Shown here: one piece after another, positions 40,601 through 45,000 of the stretch | Layout of the letters: each line of letters starts with the position of its first letter | Position numbering within the stretch: position 1 is the stretch's first letter | Assembly: GCA_965243245.1 (NCBI GenBank) | Contig: OZ251536.1 | Coordinates: 1 to 64,000, forward strand | Reading direction: 5' to 3' | From: JAYQKL01 sp965243245 | GTDB lineage: Bacteria; Pseudomonadota; Alphaproteobacteria; RS24 | DNA: 64,000 bases | Made by a program: the position numbers and the translations under genes | The notes under the pieces: generated by a model | Database searches by the model: none | Seen by the model: only the letters and a program-made list of their open reading frames with translations | Told to the model about the DNA's origin: nothing

Positions 40601-41727
40601 CCGAAGTCACTTGGAGCTACACGCTAATTGACAGTGCCGCAGACGAGCTTGGGGCAGGCGAGGTGGCAACCGATAGCGTTTGGGTGCGGGTGAGTGATGG
40701 TAATTTAGACAGCCCTGTTCAACAAATCACGGTTTTGATTAATGGGACAAATGATACCCCGACAGCCAATGCTGGCGGCGTGGGTTATGTTATCATTGGC
40801 ACTGTTACCAAAGACACACCGGGCGAAACCGCAACGGGTGAATTTATCGCAACAGATGCTGATGCTAATGACACGCTGAGCTATAGCGTTCCAACACAAG
40901 GGACTTATGGGACGCTGACCCTTTCAACAAACGGGGCGTGGACCTATGCGCTGGATAACACCAACGCGACTATTGATGCTTTGGTGGGCGGCGCGAGCGA
41001 AACCGATATGATTACCCTTCGTGCAACCGATAGGGATGGCGCATATGTTGAGCGAAATGTGACCATCACGATTAACGGGCGCACGGATGTGAACGGCACA
41101 GATGCGGGTGATAGTCTTGGTGATGCTACGGCGACACTATCTCAGACCATTCAGGGCGGCAATTTGGATGACACTCTTGTCGCTGGTTCGGGAGGTGATG
41201 TTCTCATCGGCGGTGCTGGCACTGATAATATTACATTGGGTACAGGCAAAGATACGATTGGGTATCGGATTGCCAGCACTGCGAGTGCTCTTGTGGGCAG
41301 TGATGGGCGCGACACAATTAACGGTTTTGTTGTGGATGTGGACAATGCTCTTAGCGAGGATAAGTTCGTATTTGTTGATACGGATGCCACGCCGCTTGAA
41401 AACTTTGCTGATTTGATTGCTCTTGCAAAGGGTGATACGGCGCAATTGATTGTACGCCTCTTGAAGACTGGTGCGGATTATTCAGGCTTTGAATTTACCT
41501 TTACTGGTGGTGATGATAATGATGCGAATGATGTAAGTTTGACGATTAATCTCGACACCATATTAGGCGGCAGTAGCGTCGTTCAGGGGGATAAATATTT
41601 CGGCAATGGGGGTATTGATACGGCTAATGATCAATTGACGGATACGGGACTTGATAATTTTGTGACTAATTTTAGCGATAATTTCGAGGTGCTTTCGGAT
41701 GATACCTTTGGCATAGAGATATTATAA
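19696..41727 (+). CDS. Adhesin 3: 7343-residue cadherin/VCBS giant with an internal second head domain
   Basis: An unbroken 22-kb frame; the product would exceed 700 kDa. Order by residue: leader with lipobox LLAAC (Cys67) and nine Gly (1-76); head domain and DVWGFRDP domain (about 92-420); 32 cadherin repeats (421-4003); a diverged cadherin domain and a VCBS-like domain; a second head domain without leader (4278-4601); four cadherin-like domains; four units pairing LTPK-A/T-GQTP with a VCBS-like domain (about 5060-6090); more cadherin-like, GLEFTLKD/GVELTLKN and VCBS domains; and the C-terminal module (about 7135-7343) with GSGGDVLIGGAGTDNITLG, a clear RTX-type nonapeptide run, ending FGIEIL. 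I saw no Cys after the lipobox. The layout suggests a fusion of a repeat-rich gene to a gene like adhesin 4 or 5. It is probably a surface adhesin. Array size should be treated with care if the assembly used short reads. Confidence 0.9.
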   Translation: MFPNQKFCKNALLHSTSFSPFTKWQKFLDIAEHLNVSKQSKGLFSKRRGLKIELSITPLLAGLLAACGGGGGGGGGTSNVTTPDDIIPDPLGFDFYVLDGAIEGARVYVDENRNGQRDDGDTFIGTTDTNGIVRVGPDYAGETFLVDVEGALDVFTGERLPADSILYRARSDERGGVDVVASPVSTLIEVLREDVPTRTDTDILEMIFGAGTQVEIDDLSNPDNFILPPEGTPIVDDSPEAIAEKIALTSIRLQVLIEQESGNLDTILDVVTDDDGFDVADLTPTSQRVASDRIIEARERAGGKPVAIPAINVEVNEDNDLTLGDDVWGFRDPAGNADGDSAFTRLDIVSITDGNTSAVRGVLVASDGTEYGAGDEIPATHLETLIFRPVADYFGRVEIAFRVFDREALADVATLAITVNGINDAPVFTSSATASVNENIAANDDGDTQGSAATIYTAIAAPDDAGDTVSYSLTSANDGDSFGINASTGTVWFRAAPDHENKSSYSFTVVASVTADGVTQTATRIVTLSVTDLNDNAPVFTSSATASVNENIAANDDGDTQGSAATIYTAIAAPDDAGDTVSYSLTSANDGDSFGINASTGTVWFRAAPDHENKSSYSFTVVASVTADGVTHSASQIITLSVTDLNDNAPVFTSSATASVNENIAVNDDGDTQGSAATIYTAIAAPDDAGDTVSYSLTSANDGDSFGINASTGTVWFRSPPDHENKSSYSFTVVASVTADGVTQTATRIVTLSVTDLNDNAPVFTSSATASVNENIAANDDGDTQGSAATIYTAIAAPDDAGDTVSYSLTSANDGDSFGINASTGTVWFRAAPDHENKSSYSFTVVASVTADGVTQTATRIVTLSVTDLNDNAPVFTSSATASVNENITANDDGDTQGSAATIYTAIAAPDDAGDTVSYSLTSANDGDSFGINASTGDVWFRAAPDHENKSSYSFTVVASVTADGVTQTATRIVTLSVTDLNDNAPVFTSSATASVNENIAANDDGDTQGSAATIYTAIAAPDDAGDTVSYSLTSANDGDSFGINASTGTVWLRVAPDFETKSSYSFTVVASVTADGVTHSESQIITLSVTDLNDNAPVFTSSATASVNENIAANDDGDTQGSAATIYTAIAAPDDAGDTVSYSLTSANDGDSFGINASTGDVWFRAAPDHENKSSYSFTVVASVTADGVTQTATRIVTLSVTDLNDNAPVFTSSATASVNENIAANDDGDTQGSAATIYTAIAAPDDAGDTVSYSLTSANDGDSFGINASTGDVWFRAAPDHENKSSYSFTVVASVTADGVTQTATRIVTLSVTDLNDNAPVFTSSATASVNENITANDDGDTQGSAATIYTAIAAPDDAGDTVSYSLTSANDGDSFGINASTGDVWFRAAPDHENKSSYSFTVVASVTADGVTQTATRIVTLSVTDLNDNAPVFTSSATASVNENIAANDDGDTQGSAATIYTAIAAPDDAGDTVSYSLTSANDGDSFGINASTGTVWFRAAPDFETKSSYSFTVVASVTADGVTQTATRIVTLSITDLNDNAPVFTSSATASVNENIAANDDGDTQGSAATIYTAIAAPDDAGDTVSYSLTSANDGDSFGINASTGDVWFRAAPDHENKSSYSFTVVASVTADGVTHSASQIITLSVTDLNDNAPVFTSSATASVNENIAANDSEDTQGSAATIYTAIAAPDDAGDTVSYSLTSANDGDSFGINASTGTVWFRAAPDHENKSSYSFTVVASVTADGVTQTATRIVTLSVTDLNDNAPVFTSSATASVNENIAANDDGDTQGSAATIYTAIAAPDDAGDTVSYSLTSANDGDSFGINASTGTVWFRAAPDHENKSSYSFTVVASVTADGVTQTATRIVTLSVTDLNDNAPVFTSSATASVNENIAANDDGDTQGSAATIYTAIAAPDDAGDTVSYSLTSANDGDSFGINASTGTVWLRSPPDHENKSSYSFTVVASVTADGVTQTATRIVTLSVTDLNDNAPVFTSSATASVNENIAVNDDGDTQGSAATIYTAIAAPDDAGDTVSYSLTSANDGDSFGINASTGTVWLRSPPDHENKSSYSFTVVASVTADGVTQTATRIVTLSVTDLNDNAPVFTSSATASVNENVAVNDDGDTQGSAATIYTAIAAPDDAGDTVSYSLTSANDGDSFGINASTGDVWFRAAPDHENKSSYSFTVVASVTADGVTHSATRIVTLSTTDLNDNAPVFTSSATASVNENIAVNDDGDTQGSAATIYTAIAAPDDAGDTVIYSLTSANDGDSFGINASTGTVWLRSPPDHENKTSYSFTVVASVTADGVTHSASQIITLSVTDLNDNAPVFTSSATASVNENIAANDDGDTQGSAATIYTAIAAPDDAGDTVSYSLTSANDGDSFGINASTGTVWLRAAPDHENKSSYSFTVVASVTADGVTQTATRIVTLSVTDLNDNAPVFTSSATASVNENIAVNDDGDTQGSAATIYTAIAAPDDAGDTVIYSLTSANDGDSFGINASTGTVWLRAAPDHENKSSYSFTVVASVTADGVTQTATRIVTLSVTDLNDNAPVFTSSATASVNENIAVNDDGDTQGSAATIYTAIAAPDDAGDTVIYSLTSANDGDSFGINASTGTVWLRVAPDFETKSSYSFTVVASVTADGVTQTATRIVTLSVTDLNDNAPVFTSSATASVNENIAVNDDGDTQGSAATIYTAIAAPDDAGDTVSYSLTSANDGDSFGINASTGTVWLRSPPDHENKSSYSFTVVASVTADGVTHSASQIITLNVTDLNDNAPVFTSSATASVNENIAVNDDGDTQGSAATIYTAIAAPDDAGDTVSYSLTSANDGDSFGINASTGDVWFRAAPDFETKSSYSFTVVASVTADGVTHSESQIITLSVTDLNDNAPVFTSSATASVNENITANDDGDTQGSAATIYTAIAAPDDAGDTVSYSLTSANDGDSFGINASTGTVWLRSPPDHENKSSYSFTVVASVTADGVTQTATRIVTLSVTDLNDNAPVFTSSATASVNENITANDSEDTQGSAATIYTAIAAPDDAGDTVSYSLTSANDGDSFGINASTGDVWFRAAPDHENKSSYSFTVVASVTADGVTQTATRFVTLSITDLNDNAPVFTSSATASVNENIAVNDDGDTQGSAATIYTAIAAPDDAGDTVSYSLTSANDGDSFGINASTGTVWLRSPPDHENKSSYSFTVVASVTADGVTHSASQIITLSVTDLNDNAPVFTSSATASVNENIAANDDGDTQGSAATIYTAIAAPDDAGDTVSYSLTSANDGDSFGINASTGTVWLRVAPDFETKSSYSFTVVASVTADGVTQTATRIVTLSVTDLNDNAPVFTSSATASVNENIAANDSEDTQGSAATIYTAIAAPDDAGDTVSYSLTSANDGDSFGINASTGDVWFRAAPDHENKSSYSFTVVASVTADGVTHSESQIITLSVTDLNDNAPVFTSSATASVNENIAANDDGDTQGSAATIYTAIAAPDDAGDTVSYSLTSANDGDSFGINASTGTVWFRAAPDHENKSSYSFTVVASVTADGVTQTATRIVTLSVTDLNDNAPVFTSSATASVNENIAANDSEDTQGSAATIYTAIATPDDAGDTVSYSLTSANDGDSFGINASTGTVWFRAAPDHENKSSYSFTVVASVTADGVTHSASQIITLSVTDLNDNAPVFTSSATASVNENIAVNDDGDTQGSAATIYTAIAAPDDAGDTVIYSLTSANDGDSFGINASTGTVWFRAAPDHENKSSYLFRVVASVTADGVTQTATRIVTLSVTDLNDNAPVFTSSATASVNENITANDDGDTQGSAATIYTAIAAPDDAGDTVSYSLTSANDGDSFGINASTGDVWFRAAPDHENKSSYSFTVVASVTADGVTQTATRIVTLSVTDLNDNAPVFTSSATASVNENIAVNDDGDTQGSAATIYTAIAAPDDAGDTVIYSLTSANDGDSFGINASTGTVWLRSPPDHENKSSYSFTVVASVTADGVTQTATRIVTLSVTDLNDNAPVIITNSGEDYTIEVDENTTTVIDIEASDVDAGDTLKYSLAGGDDVGAFDIDEGTGVVTWKVAPDFENPTDSDDAADDDDDPENTYNVRVAVTDAAGASDTIDLTITVTNVNEAPSLDEPLSDDDANTDLSVTESGVGTSGDFSANGGLVFGDEDGDDTVVTLKVFVGNEDATIGNITDEIGHDANDNTIVMINGDARNSDGTAYGNFVFTRAADGTVSWTYELDDGAVEGLGEGDTATDSVWVRVQDDDANSPVRQITVTITGTEDPLAFNLYVLDGTIEGALVYVDENDNGEIDANETPIGTTDENGRVSIEAEYAGETFLIDASGARDLFTGESLPSDTFYRAISDERGGSDVVASPISTLIEALKDSDPELTDEAILEIIFGANTRVEMDDLNNPDNFILPTDADSEAIAEQIASTSIQLQILTEEKRGDLSAVITAVTDDDGFVVTDDLTLTSQREATARINEARQRAAGEPIANPINGLEINEDSSLTLDADVWGFRDPVGNTDDIRSSFARLDIVSITNGGLMASDGTEYGAGGKIPSEHFENLVFRPAADYFGRIEIVFKVFDGEAFADEATLAITVNGINDAPVIDTTGVETQFSIDENTTANVIEITATDVEGDTLSYSLGGLDADDFRISDAGVVTWATSPDFETPTDSDGDNIYNVTVMVTDNAGVPATAMIALTITVTNVNEAPVLMPNDTVTPMITENTAVITDTGRTFTPTDAEGATFTAGSFTVYEGSETTASKRFDVVLDNGVYRLVLLANQPTDFETESRIRLRVKVNDGSADGGVDSKDVNVTVNVANVNDNTPTLTASSMTGTITENIATQTDTGVTLTPADLDGVTFDADSFIVYEGTSGTADTDISTRFGVVLDGTDYKLVLLKGNALNHEESEAGLSIGLRVRVSDGSRDGSRVSEDVNITVAVTDANDAPVLTPGGTVTSIAENTSDETDTGRTFTVSDVDGATFTETNFTVYEGGGTTALDISTRFDVIFDGTDYKLILEAGKDILVTESPITLHVKVSDGGRDSAPVEVTVAVMDVNDAPILDNPHIPRVDLTLFDTIILTPKAGQTPYGVRFVADNSLPVLTTGKSELALSVDPNDSNINIIRHHGARTKSFNLEELGASFWNNNPNSLYTAQVTSEFNGDTEIVEDDFLGMFFGIALAEFSVHLGDDEVDAVLTATGVLNFGDVDADDTLLNLKVFVGNEDETVAEINMDIGVGDSRDVINDYGTFKFTRAADGTVSWAYTLNENAANALGAGNTATDSVWLRVQDDDDANSPVRQITVLITGKDNNNEAPTLDDPSTVSHTAEVLTLFDAITLTPKTGQTPFGVRFVEDDSLVQNVDGRYELTLSVDADNITEIKHHSTMASFFAINLRSLFNDTDASLYTAELTASLFTQIQYAKFFNTSFGVPTRADFSVHPSADGIDADTSAGGVLNFADAETSLTSLQVFIGNTDATIANITEEIVHNASAETTKTIVGKGESDDIANGDYGNFTFTRATDGTVSWTYELNENAVNALTAGQTATDSVWLRVQDDDDANSPVRQITVLITGKDNNNNEAPTLDDPSTVSHTAEVLTLFDAITLTPKTGQTPFGVRFVEDDSLVQNVDGRYELTLSVDADNITEIKHHSTMASFFAINLRSLFNDTDASLYTAELTASLFTQIQYAKFFNTSFGVPTRADFSVHPSADGIDADTSAAGDINFADAETSLTSLQVFIGNTDATIANITEEIVHNASAETTKTIVGKGESDDIANGDYGNFTFTRATDGTVSWTYKLDDDAAKGLEKGETATDSVWIRVNDGSLDSPVQKITVLITGVNEAPTLDDPSTVSDTAEVLTLFDAITLTPKTGQTPSGVRFVVDDDLSQYGARVSVDPNDSNINIFEYNSSVGFFYFYELRDAFANSPHSLYKVEAINGTHDTTQINQSDFEGEFFGVSTRVDFSVHPSADGIDADTSAGGVLNFGDAETSLTSLQVFIGNTDATIANITEEIVHNASAETTKTIVGKGESDDIANGDYGNFTFTRATDGTVSWAYTLTENAVNALTAGQTATDSVWLRVYDGSLDSPVRQITVLITGTRTDPNAVPVISNADDQDLSFDENTIENVITIAATDADGDTLTYSLGGTDADDFNINETTGVVTWAQTPNYDDPTDSNKDNTYNVTVTATDDASVPATAIISLTINVNDTGDSSVFRSSDRALVSEDIKVSGSEAFAEVFYTAEVVPDVTNPLVIYSLSDDSNGLFGINPTTGAVWFRSPQDAEVRTSQTFTVRATIKGGLVDEVLDRIVTVTINVAYVNKPPILILLDTFNTDLRALEMGLQPEVITLHGLEFTLKDEEASYGIQFRTSSNNTTYIENDVVYLGKNNTSGFTRHFIRARFNDENKYENETSYRAEYAENASGDGRVTIATFVNGGDGNGFYAPPVPTTEVPRNRASGGFNITDETSMEDLRIFIGNKDDNVANITTELGVSESLTLVGNGKFGSITGTTYGQFVFTRAADGEVRWSYTLNEDAADELDEGDRAIDSVWVWVQDGDNLSSSVGVIPVGVYGSNDAPVITTNEGDSHSLDIIDGTAGDVVTIAASDVDNGDAETLKYSLGGTDADDFNINETTGVVTWKTNTPPDYNAPTDSDGDNIYNVTVTVTDDNLGMDTIALTINVSAGADAPTLTSGGTVTPIAENTSLRTDTGLTFTPADTDGNALTTNIFTVYEGSSGSTIVSPRFEVIEDNTGVFRLVLMAGQRIDYETEAEITLRVKVNSGPDNGNSRLVTVKIPVTDVGDAPTLTLDKTDLLVTESGVVATAFTIAGVELTLKNGATPTGIEFIAVNDGAFRIDATDVIYVNENHPGLKLKTIVQRFNERFKDNTNYEAALVEAGTGEDTVLLTVFLNGEDGRNGFFAPPAPTEVAADVSANGTLVLSDDDEGDTLLNLIVFVGDTNDPATALSLNSSSDAITTGYGSFTFTRSATEVTWSYTLIDSAADELGAGEVATDSVWVRVSDGNLDSPVQQITVLINGTNDTPTANAGGVGYVIIGTVTKDTPGETATGEFIATDADANDTLSYSVPTQGTYGTLTLSTNGAWTYALDNTNATIDALVGGASETDMITLRATDRDGAYVERNVTITINGRTDVNGTDAGDSLGDATATLSQTIQGGNLDDTLVAGSGGDVLIGGAGTDNITLGTGKDTIGYRIASTASALVGSDGRDTINGFVVDVDNALSEDKFVFVDTDATPLENFADLIALAKGDTAQLIVRLLKTGADYSGFEFTFTGGDDNDANDVSLTINLDTILGGSSVVQGDKYFGNGGIDTANDQLTDTGLDNFVTNFSDNFEVLSDDTFGIEIL
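19894..19923 (+). other. Lipobox Cys codon and nine-Gly run (GGC microsatellite)
   Basis: TGT at 19894 (Cys67) follows LLAA and is followed by nine Gly codons, mostly GGC, up to 19923. A Gly run after a lipidated Cys is known as a flexible tether in surface lipoproteins. The near-pure GGC run could change length in steps of one residue. Adhesins 2, 4 and 5 have the Cys but not the run. Confidence 0.6.
20956..31704 (+). repeat. 32 tandem cadherin repeats (336-bp unit) in adhesin 3
   Basis: The first unit starts GINDAPVF at 20956 (333 bp). The next 31 units are all exactly 336 bp, from 21289 to 31704. Array boundaries fall exactly in the linker between domains: NDAPV on the left, DLNDNAPV before IITNSG on the right. 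Sequence and alternative variants are the same as in the adhesin 1 array. Confidence 0.95.
32527..33498 (+). other. Internal second copy of the N-terminal head domain in adhesin 3
   Basis: From LAFNLYVLDGTIEGALVYVD to NGINDAPV this repeats the head plus DVWGFRDP region found after the leader in the other proteins, but with no leader. Its DNA is much closer to the heads of adhesins 4 and 5 than to the head of adhesin 3 itself. The stretch from GGCGCACTGGTTTATGTCG at about 32566 differs from 50374 onward at only a few positions over nearly 300 bp. Confidence 0.85.
34870..37960 (+). repeat. Four tandem LTPK/VCBS units in adhesin 3, including a recent 792-bp duplication
   Basis: Units begin near 34870, 35611, 36403 and 37180. 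Each pairs a domain with LFD-A/T-I-x-LTPK-A/T-GQTP with a VCBS-like domain (GNFTFTRATDGTVSW ... TATDSVW). Units 2 and 3 are offset by 792 bp. By eye, bases 35611-36025 are identical to 36403-36817, and most of the rest also matches. Units 1 and 4 are more diverged. Confidence 0.85.
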
Positions 41728-41740
41728 GTCGGTTTGGCGC

Positions 41741-41759
41741 AAAAAGCCCCTTCAAGGGG
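41741..41759 (-). terminator. Intrinsic-terminator-like hairpin read on the minus strand
   Basis: Read on the minus strand, CCCCT-TGA-AGGGG is followed by CTTTTT. On the plus strand the hairpin has no T-run after it. This suggests either convergent antisense transcription or simple bidirectional use. Confidence 0.4.
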
Positions 41760-41768
41760 ACGGCATAA

Positions 41769-41800
41769 GGGTACGAGGGGCGAGGGGCGAGGGGCGAGGA
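41769..41800 (+). repeat. G-rich heptamer repeat (GCGAGGG) with a G-quadruplex pattern
   Basis: About four 7-bp units start at 41773. GGG at 41769 and GGGG at 41777, 41784 and 41791, with loops of 5, 3 and 3 nt, fit the usual G3+N1-7 quadruplex rule on the plus strand, just after the adhesin 3 stop. Confidence 0.7.
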
Positions 41801-41821
41801 TTTATCTTTTTCCGCCTTTTT
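41793..41821 (+). terminator. Probable intrinsic terminator of adhesin 3
   Basis: GGCG-(A)-GGA pairs with TTCCGCC (bulged A, one G-U) and is followed at once by TTTTT. The equivalent in spacer D keeps the GGCG/CGCC base and the T-run although the loop differs, which supports a real structure. Confidence 0.5.
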
Positions 41822-41823
41822 GA

Positions 41824-41854
41824 TATTGCTCTCAAAACCTATATATGCAATCAT
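41824..41854 (+). other. Conserved 31-nt spacer element, copy C
   Basis: Begins TATTGC and contains CCTATATATGCAATCAT, 97 bp after the upstream stop. The inverted repeat is ATTGC/GCAAT. Identical to copy D. Confidence 0.6.
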
Positions 41855-42074
41855 ACTGCCTGTAATCGGTGCTTCTAAAGCTAAAAGAAGAAAATAACTT
41901 ATATTTATAGCTAACAAAAAAATGAAACCAGCAAATCCAAACTTAATTTTTTATTCATCCTTTGAGCTTATAAAGATAACTGATTGTTTGTCATGCCAGT
42001 CGTTTATTGGGTCGCGTTAATCATCCAAATCAAGCAACAGCAGACATAAAAAGTAAAAAGAAATCTATCGTGTC

Positions 42075-42078
42075 AGGA
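42075..42078 (+). promoter_or_regulatory. Shine-Dalgarno site of adhesin 4
   Basis: AGGA lies 6 nt before the ATG at 42085, weaker than the AGGAG of adhesins 2 and 3. I find no convincing promoter in this spacer. Confidence 0.7.
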
Positions 42079-42084
42079 TAAAAC

Positions 42085-45000
42085 ATGTTTCATCATCAAA
42101 AATTCGTCAAAAGCGCGTTTTGTAAAAATGCACTGCTGAACAGCACCTCTTTTTCCCCGCTTAACTATTGGCGCAAACTTCTAGATGTTGCTGAACTTTT
42201 GAGTGCTAGCAAGCAAAGCAAAAAACGCCCCAGAAAATATAAGTTAAAAGCAGAAGTTTCAATCACGCCCTTGCTGGCCGCCCTGCTCGCCGCCTGTAGC
42301 AATGAGACTGTTCCCGTGGGAGGAACGCTTGATGGCACAAATGTCACCACGCCAACCGGTGATGAGACACCTGCGCTACCTTTCGATCTTTATGTTTTAG
42401 ATGGTGCCGTTGAAGGCGCACTGGTTTATGTCGATGAAAACGACAATGGGGCAATGGATGATAACGAAAGCCTCATTGGCACAACGGATGAAAATGGACG
42501 CGTGTCTATTGAGGCGGAATATGCTGGCGAAACATTCTTTATTGATGCAAGCGGCGCGCTTGATTTATTTACCGGTGAGAGCCTGCCGAACAATACTTTT
42601 TATCGGGCTATATCTGAGGACCGAGGCGGCGCAGATGTTGTGGCATCACCAATCTCGACAGTCATTGAAGCCCTTAAAGACAGTGACCCAGAGCTGACGC
42701 CTGAGGCGATTCTGGCAATTATTTTCGGCGAGAATACGCAAATCGACATGGATGACCTCAACAATCCTGACAATTATATTTTGCCGCTCAATGCAGACCC
42801 AAAACCAATTGATTCTCCAGAAGCGATTGCAGAACAAATCGCATCAACCAACATTCGGTTGCAAGTGCTTATCGAGCAGGCGGTCGGTAATCTGGATACT
42901 GTCGTAACCGCAGTTACCAATGGCGGTTTTGTCGTCACTGATGATTTAACCCCGGCTTCTCAGCGCGAGGCAACCGCACGCATTGTTGAGGCGCGCGAGC
43001 GGGCAAATGGTGAGCCAGTTGCCAATCCTGTGGCTGGCATTGAGGTAAACGAAGATGAGGACTTGCCCTTGGCGATGGATGTCTGGGGCTTCCGTGACCC
43101 GGTCGGCAATCGGAATGATGATAATACGCCGCCAAGTTCATTTGCGCGTCTTGACATTGTGTCAATCACCAACGGCGTGCTCGTGGCGAGCGATGGCACA
43201 GAATATGGTGCGGGGGCTGAAATTCCGTCTGCGCAACTTGGAAATCTAGTCTTTCGCCCCGCGACTGATTATTCAGGGTCTGTGCAGATTACCTATACGG
43301 TGTTTGATGGCGAGGATGATTCTGATGAGGCAACGCTTGCAATCACAGTTAATGGTATCAATGACGCGCCCGTGATTGACAGGACTGATGTTGAGACCGA
43401 ATTCAGTATTGCTGGGGGTTCTACGGCTAATGTCATAGAGATTACTGCAACAGATGTGGAAGGCGATACGCTGATCTATAGCATACGTGACACGGACGCG
43501 GATGCGGCTTTGTTCCAGATTAGTGATACAGGCGTTGTTAGATGGGCTACCCCGCCGGTTTTTGACGCTTCATCTGATAATTTATATAGTGTGACGGTGG
43601 TGGTGAGTGATGGTGATGCAACCGATACGATTACTCTAACGATTACTGTTACTGATATAGACGCTAATGCGCCGGTGTTTTCGTCTGATGGCAGTCCGCC
43701 TAATCAGGATGAGAATATTGCGGCCAATAATAGTGACGATAGCCAAGCCAGTGCGGTGACTATTTATGAAGCGCGTGCGGAGTCTGCTTCGGGTGGAGAT
43801 GTTACTTATAGTTTGGCAGGCACAGATGGGGCTTTGTTCGGGATTGACGCGGAGGGCGATATCTGGTTCCGCGCCTCCCCCGACCATGAGAACAAATCGA
43901 GTTATAGCTTCACGGTGGTTGCTTCTGTTACGGTGAACGACGTTGAGCTGACAACAGAGCAGGCGGTTACGCTTGAGCTTAATGATTTAAATGACTCGCC
44001 GCCTGAATTTTCGTCTGGCGACAAGGCTTCTGCAAGTGCGACTGTTGCGGTCAATGATGATGGTGATACCCAAGGCAGTGCGGCGACTATCTATACAGCT
44101 ATTGCCGCCCCCGATGATGCAGGCGATACGGTTGTCTATAGTTTGACAAGTGCAGATACGACTACCTTCGGGATTAATGCGTCAACGGGCGATGTCTGGT
44201 TCAAAACCGCGCCTGATTATACGACCAATTCGAGCTATAGCTTCACGGTTCAAGCGTCTGTTACGGCGGATGGGATGACCGAAACAGCGACGCAAACGGT
44301 TATGGTGAGTGCAAATGCTACGCCGACTATAACGCTTGGCGATACGGATGATTTAGTGGTTAGCGATGCCGGGTCTGTTTATGGGAAGGTTATTGTCCAT
44401 GGGATTGAATTTACGGCAAAACCCGGCACAAACCCTTCCGGTATTAAGTTTACGGAATCGAATAGTGGTTTCGATGTGGACCTCTTTATACTTATGGGGT
44501 CTCAGTATGATGAGCTTTTTATTTATGATCCTAGAGCTGACTCTGAGCGTGTATATACGCGCGATTCTATTATTGCTGAGTTTAATGTGGATGACCAAGA
44601 CAATACGCGTTATGAGGCGGCATTGGTTGAGGCTGGCACGGGCAGTGTTACGATTTCCTTCGATGACCTCATAAATGGGGGGGATGGGTCTGGTTTTTTC
44701 GCCACGCCTCTTGTTGAGACCGCCGCCGACCTTGCTGCTGATGGCACGCTTGAGATTAGTGATTTGGAAACCTCAGCAGCAGAGTTAAAAGTTTTCATTG
44801 ATAATGAAGACACTGACTCCGACAGCACAACCACCGAGATTGCGCATGATGGGAGTGCAGACACGATTGTGGATAATATTTCAGGTGATGGCAGTTATGG
44901 GAGCTTCACTTTCACGCGCACGCCTGATGGCGGTGTGAGTTGGACTTATGCACTGGATGATACGAATTCGACAGTGAACGCACTTGATGTTGGTGAGACG

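Larger units (their letters stand above)
41728..42084. other. Spacer C (adhesin 3 to adhesin 4), 357 bp, near-copy of spacer D
   Basis: It aligns end to end with 49675-50044; the main differences are in the G-rich heptamer repeat. It holds a minus-strand terminator-like hairpin, the heptamers, a plus-strand terminator, the 31-nt element, and a leader with AGGATAAAAC before the ATG. No gene is supported. A minus-strand open frame (41672-41917) crosses it and is treated under findings. Confidence 0.85.
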
